This document shows, piece after piece, positions 1 to 6,227 of a DNA stretch of 64,000 nt (its first letter is position 1; the number at the start of each line of letters is the position of its first letter). The stretch is from contig CBDBEN010000005.1 of assembly GCA_965204405.1 (NCBI GenBank), positions 930,001-994,000 of the forward strand. Direction: 5' to 3'. The translations under genes and the position numbers were made by a program. The notes under the pieces were generated by a model. It was given only the letters and a program-made list of their open reading frames with translations. It was not told the origin of the DNA and made no database searches. Source of the stretch: JANQPX01 sp965204405 (GTDB lineage Bacteria > Pseudomonadota > Alphaproteobacteria > Geminicoccales > Geminicoccaceae).

Positions 1-2
1 GG

Positions 3-194
3 ATGGACCCGAGCAAGATTGGCCGAGAGTGGCAGGCCTGCCCTTCGGATGATGTGTGGCGGGACGTGACGCGCCTTGCCTGGCGACCAGCCTGGGGCAT
101 CCGAAACCGGCAGGGAAGCGTTTCGCTGCTGCTGGCCTGGATCCGCCGAAAAGTTAAGCCCGCCCATGCCGGAAAATCGGAGAAGCGTACATAA
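3..194 (+). CDS. Possible C-terminal end of an unrecognised upstream gene
   Basis: An open frame runs in from the left edge and stops with TAA at 192-194, which shares one base with the ATG of the next gene (TAATG). Such a one-base overlap is typical of translationally coupled operon partners, so the frame may be the tail of a real gene that begins outside the window. The 63 visible residues are Trp/Arg-rich, end in a basic tail, and match no family I recognise. The ATG at position 3 is probably internal. It could also be chance coding. Confidence 0.3.
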   Translation: MDPSKIGREWQACPSDDVWRDVTRLAWRPAWGIRNRQGSVSLLLAWIRRKVKPAHAGKSEKRT

Positions 195-733
195 TGGCAT
201 CAAATGGCCACGACTGGGCAGCCGATGTTCATGCGGTCTTCAGACAAAAGGACATTCGCCAGATCGGCACCGTACCCGATGCAGGTCTGACCGGAATTCT
301 CAACCTTTGTGAAAACGACAATGCCATCAAGGTGCTCACCTTGACCCGTGAGGATGAGGGGCTGGGCCTTCTGACCGGCGCCTGGCTCGGCGGCGAACGT
401 GCGGCTCTGTTGATGCAGTCGAGCGGTGTCGGCAATGTCGTCAACGCCCTGTCACTGCCTTCCCTGTTCCGCATGCCCTGCCTCATGCTGGTGACGATGC
501 GCGGGCAATGGGGCGAATTCAACGGCTGGCAGGTGCCAATGGGCCGCCAGACGCAGCCCGTGCTCGAGGCCATGGGGGTCGCCTGTTATCCGGTCGGCGA
601 GGCGGAAGCCATCGGCGAAACCGTGTCGGCCGCGGTCGATTTCGCCTTCAATGCCGGTGTCGCCGTCGCCGTCCTGATCGGACAGCAGGTGATCGGGGCC
701 AAGACGTTCGGCAGCAGCGAGGAAACTCCATGA
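194..733 (+). CDS. comD: TPP-dependent 2-oxo acid decarboxylase, alpha (PYR-domain) subunit; sulfopyruvate/phosphonopyruvate type
   Basis: This 179-residue protein is the pyrimidine-binding half of a thiamine-diphosphate enzyme. It has the PYR-domain fold signature TREDEG around residue 52, which carries the Glu that activates TPP, followed by a Gly-rich stretch and QSSGVGN, as in ComD and phosphonopyruvate decarboxylase. The partner PP-domain subunit follows with a 4-bp ATGA overlap, so the two are made together and should form a heteromer. Split subunits of about 180 and 200 residues are typical of sulfopyruvate decarboxylase (ComDE); phosphonopyruvate decarboxylases are usually single chains. 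Known ComDE converts sulfopyruvate to sulfoacetaldehyde. No xsc, cysteate or phosphonate gene lies nearby, so the substrate is inferred from architecture only. Confidence 0.75.
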   Translation: MASNGHDWAADVHAVFRQKDIRQIGTVPDAGLTGILNLCENDNAIKVLTLTREDEGLGLLTGAWLGGERAALLMQSSGVGNVVNALSLPSLFRMPCLMLVTMRGQWGEFNGWQVPMGRQTQPVLEAMGVACYPVGEAEAIGETVSAAVDFAFNAGVAVAVLIGQQVIGAKTFGSSEETP

Positions 734-1329
734 GCGGTCTCACCTGCGAGAGCGGCCTGTTCGACCGCCGAAGCCTCGTGGCAGAGCTTCTGAAACAGCG
801 CGGCGATTGCTTGGTCGTCGGTGGCCTGGGTGCATCGACCTGGGACCTGGCAGCCGCAGGCGACGATCCCGGCAACATCTATCTTTGGGGGGCCATGGGC
901 CTTGCCTGCTCCATCGGTCTCGGCCTGGCGCTGGCGCAGCCGCAACGGCGCATCCTGGTCATCACCGGGGATGGTGAAATGATGATGGGGGTCGGCAGCC
1001 TCGCCACCATCGCCAATGCGCCCTGCACCAACCTAGCCATTCTGATTCTCGACAATCAGGCATTCGGCGAGACGGGAAAGCAGGCGGGCCTGACAGCCGG
1101 ACCGACCGACATTCGTGCCATGGCCGAAGGGGCAGGCATTAGCAAGACCATGGATCTCTGCAGTTCTAAGGATCTTGAAGAACTCAAGCACCTGATGTTC
1201 GAGGAAATCGGCCCGGCGCTAGCGGTCGCCAAGATTGACCTTGGCGAGGACCCCTTGGTACTGCCGACCAACAACGCCGCCTGGATGGCCGAGCAGTTTC
1301 GGAAAACCCTGGGTGTCTCGGAGAGCTAG
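730..1329 (+). CDS. comE: TPP-dependent 2-oxo acid decarboxylase, beta (PP-domain) subunit
   Basis: This 199-residue diphosphate-binding half of the enzyme starts at the ATG inside the ATGA overlap with the alpha subunit. The TPP/Mg2+ motif is clear: GDGEMMMG around residue 77, then about 27 residues later LDNQAFGETG, which supplies the Asn and the pocket. WGAMGLACSIGLGLALA is the usual segment preceding the motif. Together with the alpha subunit it should form an oxo-acid decarboxylase of the ComDE type. The stop codon TAG is also the first three bases of the terminal repeat of a palindromic element that begins here, so the native C-terminus may have been altered by insertion. Confidence 0.75.
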   Translation: MSGLTCESGLFDRRSLVAELLKQRGDCLVVGGLGASTWDLAAAGDDPGNIYLWGAMGLACSIGLGLALAQPQRRILVITGDGEMMMGVGSLATIANAPCTNLAILILDNQAFGETGKQAGLTAGPTDIRAMAEGAGISKTMDLCSSKDLEELKHLMFEEIGPALAVAKIDLGEDPLVLPTNNAAWMAEQFRKTLGVSES

Positions 1330-1460
1330 AGCGCTTTTCGACCTAATAAAATCACCACCAGCCCTCTCCCCCACCCAATCACCCGATATGGTCGGGATCC
1401 TGCGGGTGGTTGGGTGGGGGAGAGGGCTGGTGCCGCGTAAACCTCAATCGGAAATGCTAG
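1326..1460. repeat. Palindromic element, copy 1 (between convergent genes)
   Basis: A near-perfect 30-bp stem (1356-1385 with 1403-1432) encloses a 17-nt loop. Outer inverted repeats lie at about 1326-1343 (CTAGAGCGCTTTTCGACC) and 1446-1460 (AATCGGAAATGCTAG). The element is closely related to the copy at 56161-56277 and shares its core with the one at 40085-40160. It separates two convergent genes. It may act as a two-way terminator or mRNA end-stabiliser, or be a small non-autonomous mobile element. Confidence 0.8.
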
Positions 1461-1557
1461 GAAGCCTGCGCTTCTCGAATGAGGTATCGTCACGAACAAA
1501 GAAACGGTGCCGGCAACCAAGCCGACACCGTTTTCAGCCATTCATGTTCCGGTAGCG

Positions 1558-2481
1558 TCAGCCACCAGCCGCCGGCTGGCTCCCAGGCAACGGCAAGGCT
1601 TGTGCCATGGCAACCGCCTGCTCTGCCTCAAGCGCCTTCATCTGCTTTTGCAGCTTCTCGAAAGCACGAACCTCGATTTGTCGCACCCGCTCGCGCGAGA
1701 TGTTGTATTCGTGGCTGAGCTCTTCGAGCGTGCTCGGCTCGTCCTTAAGGCGACGTTCTCTCAAAATATGCTTTTCGCGGTCGTTCAGCACATCCATGGC
1801 ACGATGGAGAAGTGACATGCGGTGATCATGCTCTTCGGCATCGGCGATCGTCTTTTCCTGGCTTGGCGCCTCGTCCACCAGCCAATCCTGCCACTCGCTG
1901 TCGCCATCGGCTCGAAGCGGCACATTCAGCGAATGGTCACTGCCGCTCAAGCGGCGGTTCATGCTGACGACATCGTCTTCGGTCACATCCAGCCGATCGG
2001 CGATCGCCTTGACGGTCTCCGCCGGCAGATCACCATCCTCGATCGCCTGCATCTGCCCTTTCAGCTTGCGCAGATTGAAGAACAGTTTCTTCTGAGCTGC
2101 CGTGGTGCCCATTTTGACCAGGGACCAGGAATGCAGGATATATTCCTGAATAGCAGCCCGGATCCACCACATGGCATAGGTTGCGAGGCGAAAACCGCGA
2201 TCCGGATCGAACCGCTTCACCGCCTGCATCAGGCCGACATTACCCTCCGAGATGATCTCGTTGATCGGCAAGCCGTAGCCCCGATAGCCCATCGCGATCT
2301 TGGCCACGAGCCGAAGATGGCTGGTGACGAGCTTGTGCGCGGAGTCGGTATGCTCATGCTCCCGCCACTTTTTGGCGAGCATGAACTCCTCCTCGGGCTC
2401 CAGCATCGGAAAACGCCGAATCTCGTCGAGGTAGCGGGATAGCCCGGTACCTTCCGCCGGGACGGATAAAAAGTTGCCCAA
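1558..2481 (-). CDS. rpoH: RNA polymerase sigma-32 (heat-shock) factor
   Basis: This 307-residue sigma-70 family protein has region 1.2/2 (LSRYLDEIRRFPMLEPEEE, residues 14-32), region 2.4 around TYAMWWIRAAIQEYI (101-115), the RpoH-box QKKLFFNLR (130-138) that is diagnostic of sigma-32, and a region 4 helix-turn-helix (ISRERVRQIEVRAFEKL). It directs RNA polymerase to heat-shock promoters. The start appears to be TTG: it follows AGGAGA by 9 nt and there is no in-frame ATG upstream. A rare start codon would fit a factor whose synthesis is controlled. rluD lies just upstream on the same strand with a 130-bp gap, an arrangement common in Alphaproteobacteria. The C-terminal tail is Pro/Ala/Gly-rich. 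Confidence 0.95.
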   Translation of the reverse strand: MGNFLSVPAEGTGLSRYLDEIRRFPMLEPEEEFMLAKKWREHEHTDSAHKLVTSHLRLVAKIAMGYRGYGLPINEIISEGNVGLMQAVKRFDPDRGFRLATYAMWWIRAAIQEYILHSWSLVKMGTTAAQKKLFFNLRKLKGQMQAIEDGDLPAETVKAIADRLDVTEDDVVSMNRRLSGSDHSLNVPLRADGDSEWQDWLVDEAPSQEKTIADAEEHDHRMSLLHRAMDVLNDREKHILRERRLKDEPSTLEELSHEYNISRERVRQIEVRAFEKLQKQMKALEAEQAVAMAQALPLPGSQPAAGG

Positions 2482-2611
2482 AGTGCTGGTTCTCCTGACG
2501 TAACGTGTTGTCGTCTATTATATTGCGGATCTCGAACAAAAATCCAGTGTATTATTGAATAGCTGCCATGCATAAAATTTAGATGACATAGAGTTAACAA
2601 AAGATGAACGA

Positions 2612-3568
2612 CTAAAATTCCTCACACAATTGATCGAAAAGAGCACTAAAAACTAAAGGAGCCGGTCGATTAAAGAAAAGTTTTTCCTGCGAGATCGGAT
2701 GTTTCAGCCCCAAACGACATGCGTGCAAGGTAATTCTTTTTAATGATCGGAGATTTTTCTGCAATTCTTCACTCACCTTGGGTATACGTCGCGGCCGGTA
2801 AATCGGATCACCAAGAATACCTAGGCCAAGTGTCCCTAAATGCACCCGGATCTGATGCGTCCTGCCGGTTTCCAGAACCAGGCGCACCCGTGCCGCTGAC
2901 AGCCCGGCGGCCTCCAAAAGCTTGAAATGGGTCACCGCACGCTTGCCATTCGCCACCACCGCCATCCGTTTCCGATCCTTCGGATGGCGCCCGATCGGTC
3001 GGTCGACCTTGCCCTCGGCCTGGTCCGGCACCCCCCAAACAAGGGCCTCATAGGCCCGATCGATGCTGTGCACGGTGAATTGCGCACTGAGCCCGATGTG
3101 GGCTTTATCATGTTTGGCGACCACCATCAGGCCGCTGACGTCCTTGTCCAGACGGTGAACGATCCCCGGCCGCTGCACGCCGCCAATGCCGGAAAGACTG
3201 CCCTCGCAATGGGCAAGCAGCGCGTTCACCAGCGTGCCGGAGTGATGCCCCGGTGCCGGATGCACCACCATCCCGGCCGGTTTCTCCAGCACCAAAAGGT
3301 GCTCGTCCTCGAACAGAACATCCAAAGGGACAGCCTCGGGCTCGGGCGCGGCCGGCTTGAGCGGCGGAACGCTTACCGAAAAACGCTGTCCTGGTTTGAC
3401 CCTGGCCGCGCCCTCCGCTATCTGGACACCATCCCGGCATACTTGGCCATCAGCCAACAAGGCCTGCAGGCGCGACCGGGAGAAATCCGGTAGCCGGGAT
3501 GCCAGAAACTTGTCGAGACGCAGATCGGCATCGGCCGGTCCCGCCGTTACGGTAAGGTTGTCAGTCAT
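2612..3568 (-). CDS. rluD: RluA/RluD family 23S rRNA pseudouridine synthase
   Basis: This 318-residue protein has an N-terminal S4-like RNA-binding domain (about residues 17-65) and a catalytic domain containing HRLDKDVSG, in which Asp141 is the catalytic residue of the RluA family. LEKPAGMVVHPAPGHHSGTL upstream and GRTHQIRVHL downstream complete the signature. It isomerises uridines in 23S rRNA; S4 plus catalytic domain and the link to rpoH point to RluD rather than RluA or RluC. Its ATG overlaps, by 2 bp on the opposite strand, the ATG of the small membrane protein, so the two divergent genes share a very compact start region and each promoter must lie inside the other gene. Confidence 0.9.
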   Translation of the reverse strand: MTDNLTVTAGPADADLRLDKFLASRLPDFSRSRLQALLADGQVCRDGVQIAEGAARVKPGQRFSVSVPPLKPAAPEPEAVPLDVLFEDEHLLVLEKPAGMVVHPAPGHHSGTLVNALLAHCEGSLSGIGGVQRPGIVHRLDKDVSGLMVVAKHDKAHIGLSAQFTVHSIDRAYEALVWGVPDQAEGKVDRPIGRHPKDRKRMAVVANGKRAVTHFKLLEAAGLSAARVRLVLETGRTHQIRVHLGTLGLGILGDPIYRPRRIPKVSEELQKNLRSLKRITLHACRLGLKHPISQEKLFFNRPAPLVFSALFDQLCEEF

Positions 3569-3947
3569 GGTCGATCACGGATCAAAACGCCTGCAAGAAG
3601 AAGCTGCGGCAGAAGGCGGTACCACAGCCCCTAAGGTGGCGAACGTTCCGGGCGTTCTCAAGGCTTTTGTAATCACCACCGGTATCATGCTCGTCATCGG
3701 CGCAATCGCGCTTGCTGTCCTGATCATGCTCAAAGCGAGCAGAACTGACGAAAGCGCGGCCGTCGAGGCGCAGGCATTGCCGGTCGATCTCGACTTGCCC
3801 TCCGGTACCAGGGTCCAGCAGGTCATCCCCGAAGGCAAGCGCCTCGTCCTGCTCGCCGAAGACCAAGAAGGCCGGCAATATCTGGCGGTGGTCGACGCCT
3901 TGAGCGGCGCGCGCCTTAGCCTGATCCGCATCACCCCTTCGCCATGA
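3567..3947 (+). CDS. Small single-pass membrane protein (DUF6476-like)
   Basis: This 126-residue protein has a short acidic N-terminus, one hydrophobic segment (about residues 31-55, VLKAFVITTGIMLVIGAIAL) and a soluble C-terminal domain of about 65 residues ending in LIRITPSP. Proteins of this shape lie next to rluD in many Alphaproteobacteria (DUF6476); their function is unknown. The ATG at 3567 was chosen because it begins immediately at the divergent rluD start and the earlier in-frame codons lie inside rluD. The gene ends in an ATGA overlap with the downstream RNA methyltransferase, so the two are probably co-translated. Confidence 0.8.
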   Translation: MVDHGSKRLQEEAAAEGGTTAPKVANVPGVLKAFVITTGIMLVIGAIALAVLIMLKASRTDESAAVEAQALPVDLDLPSGTRVQQVIPEGKRLVLLAEDQEGRQYLAVVDALSGARLSLIRITPSP

Positions 3948-5326
3948 GCGTTACCAGGCGAAAAAGCCGGTATCATCGCCAAGGTCGGTCCAAGAACGAC
4001 CCAATGATCGGGCGAGAGTTCGATGTCGAGATCGAGACGATCGGACGAAGCGGCGATGGCATTGCAAGACCGGAAGGCCTGCCGATCTTCATCCCGTTCG
4101 CTCTGCCGGGCGATCGCCTCCGCATCCGCCTTACCGCCAAGCGTGCCGATGGCTATGCGGCCGAGATCATCAACGCACAGCAACAGTCCGATCGGGCCGC
4201 GCCTGCCTGCCCCCATTTCGGCAGATGCGGCGGGTGTCAACTGCAGCATCTTCCCATCGACAACTATCATCACTGGAAGATGGGCCAAATACGGACAGCC
4301 CTCGACCATCGCGGTCTTACCGGGATCGATATCCGCCCCATCATCCAAGGCGAAAGAGCAGCCCGGCGCCGCCTCCGCCTCGCCTTCCCGCCGGTTGGCA
4401 GCCGGAAGCCCGGCAAAAAAAGGCAGGCGTTGGTGGCCGGCGAGGCCAAGCTCGGCTTTCGATCGCGCCGGAGCAGCGAGATCGTGGCCATCGAGCGCTG
4501 CCCCATCGCCGTTCCGGCCCTCATTGCCATCCTGGAACCGTTAAAAACCCTGCTTGGCAGTCTCGATCTTGCCATCAAAGGCGGCGACATTTTGCTGACC
4601 GCTACCGACACCGGCCTCGATATCCTGCTGCAAGCGCCCCTCTCCCCCAACCTTGCGGATCTGGAGGCTCTTGGCGCCTTCGCCGACATGCATGATCTGG
4701 CAAGGCTCGCCTTTCGCCTGGACGCCAAGAGTGAGCCCGAGCCGATCGCGGCCAGACGGCCCGCCAGTGTCACCATGGGCGGCTTGCCGGTCGGCTTGCC
4801 GGTCGGCGCCTTCCTGCAGGCAACTGAGCGCGCGGAAATCGCCATACGCGACTCCGTGCGCGAAGCCATCGGCGATGGGCAGGCGATCGCCGATCTCTTC
4901 TCCGGCTGCGGCACCTTCGGCCTGCCCCTTGCCGCGCTTGGCCGGGATGTCATCGCCTTCGAGCGGGACGATGCGATGGTCGATGCCATGAAAACCGCTG
5001 CGAAAGCCGCTGGCATCGAACACCGGCTTACCGCCGAAACCCGAGATCTCGAGCGGCAACCCCTCGACCAAACCGACCTTGAGAGTCTGGATGCCGCCAT
5101 CGTCGACCCGCCGCGGGCAGGCGCTCATAGCCAGGCACGCGCCCTAGCCGCATCAGCCGTCGAAAAAGTGGCCATGGTCTCCTGCAATCCCACGACCTTC
5201 GCCCGCGACGCCCGCCTCCTCATCGACGGCGGCTACCGGCTTTCCTGGGTCCAGCCCATCGACGCTTTCCTCTGGTCGGCAGAAATCGAACAAGTCGGCG
5301 CCTTCGAACGCCTCTTACCCTCTTGA
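3944..5326 (+). CDS. Class I SAM-dependent RNA (uracil-5) methyltransferase, TrmA/RlmD family
   Basis: This 460-residue protein has an N-terminal basic extension, a TRAM domain (about 22-80), and a [4Fe-4S] cluster motif ACPHFGRCGGCQ (Cys89, Cys95, Cys98, with a fourth Cys near 186 in IERCPIA). It also has a Rossmann methyltransferase domain with DLFSGCGTFGLPLA, then VDPPRAG and the catalytic VSCNPTTFARD. The Fe-S cluster points to RlmD/RlmC-like enzymes that make 5-methyluridine in 23S rRNA rather than TrmA, which lacks it. The exact target uridine cannot be read from sequence. The 4-bp overlap with the preceding membrane-protein gene and rluD next door make this an RNA-modification neighbourhood. 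Confidence 0.88.
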   Translation: MSVTRRKSRYHRQGRSKNDPMIGREFDVEIETIGRSGDGIARPEGLPIFIPFALPGDRLRIRLTAKRADGYAAEIINAQQQSDRAAPACPHFGRCGGCQLQHLPIDNYHHWKMGQIRTALDHRGLTGIDIRPIIQGERAARRRLRLAFPPVGSRKPGKKRQALVAGEAKLGFRSRRSSEIVAIERCPIAVPALIAILEPLKTLLGSLDLAIKGGDILLTATDTGLDILLQAPLSPNLADLEALGAFADMHDLARLAFRLDAKSEPEPIAARRPASVTMGGLPVGLPVGAFLQATERAEIAIRDSVREAIGDGQAIADLFSGCGTFGLPLAALGRDVIAFERDDAMVDAMKTAAKAAGIEHRLTAETRDLERQPLDQTDLESLDAAIVDPPRAGAHSQARALAASAVEKVAMVSCNPTTFARDARLLIDGGYRLSWVQPIDAFLWSAEIEQVGAFERLLPS

Positions 5327-5368
5327 TTCAAAGCAAATAGCCTTCTACATAGATCAAGTCTTGCCCGC

Positions 5369-5440
5369 GTCCCCTTCGTCTAGCGGTTAGGACGCCGCCC
5401 TCTCACGGCGGAAACAGGGGTTCGAGTCCCCTAGGGGATG
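5369..5440 (+). tRNA. tRNA-Glu (anticodon CUC)
   Basis: A cloverleaf folds cleanly: acceptor GTCCCCT/AGGGGAT, D-arm with GGTTAGGA, anticodon stem CCGCC/GGCGG with loop CTCTCAC (anticodon CTC), and T-arm with GGTTCGAGTCCC. CCA is encoded at 5441-5443. The 3' side borders a gene-poor segment that contains a group II intron; I found no second copy of the tRNA 3' end that would mark an integration site. Confidence 0.95.
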
Positions 5441-5443
5441 CCA

Positions 5444-6227
5444 TCGCGACCAGGAATTTATTCCTAGACCAAAATCTCTATGTTTATCAATAACTTAGAG
5501 ATTTTGAATCGAGAAAGTCAGGATCCTTTCCCTGGCTTTTGGGTCGAAGTTCCGGTTCGAAAGTCCTCATGGACAGGAATGACCGGAGCGCCTCGGTAAG
5601 GAGAAGCATGGTTCGGTGCTAACTCCTATCGTTCTAAGGGACGGCCTAGTCAGCCTTTCCCGCCAACACCAAAAGCTTCGGCGAGGTGAGGTAAGAAGTC
5701 AAAACAAGGGGATGCGTCACCGACCTCCCCGCGACGGAAAGCCTTCTGCTCCGAAAGGAAGAAAGCAGAACGCCGACCACCCAAGCGGACCTATCGGGTT
5801 CGCGCGGATATCTATGTCCGAACGATCTTGGAACGAGGTCGTCAGCCCTGGATCTATGCCTTAGCTCATCGCCGGGTGATAGATCGGAGCAACTCGCCTT
5901 TACGGGTTTAACCCAAGGCAGCTTTTCTCAACATCAGCGCTTTGACTGGCGCGTGGAAGGCCGTGTCTGGCCATCTTCGGATGGTTTAGCAGACGCGTAG
6001 CCTGTTGTTGTCTCGCAAGGAGACAACGACGGGATGTTGACCGATGGCCATGATGGTTATCGGAATGGGCTTAGAGGATGGAATAACATTCGAAGCTTGG
6101 TCGATAATTGTTCAGCGTCGAAGGACGCGCATGTTGAACCTCCTGCCCTGTTTGGTACGGGGGCTATTAGCATGAGCAGAATTCGGCGCAGCGAACCTGT
6201 TGTTCAGCCAACAGTAGCCTACGGACG
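5444..6227. other. 784-bp segment with no convincing gene, 5' flank of the group II intron
   Basis: No frame here looks like a normal gene. An open stretch of about 70 codons (roughly 5690-5910, + strand, ending PLRV-stop) has protein-like composition but no start codon, so it may be a relic. Several short hairpins are visible, for example TTGTCTC/GAGACAA around 6010-6027. The segment joins tRNA-Glu to the 5' splice site of the intron and probably is the remains of an older insertion. Confidence 0.5.

Noticed and set aside
5616..5864. 82-codon frame after tRNA-Glu
   Set aside because: Composition is Pro/Arg/Ser-rich without structure; a different, start-less frame there looks more protein-like.
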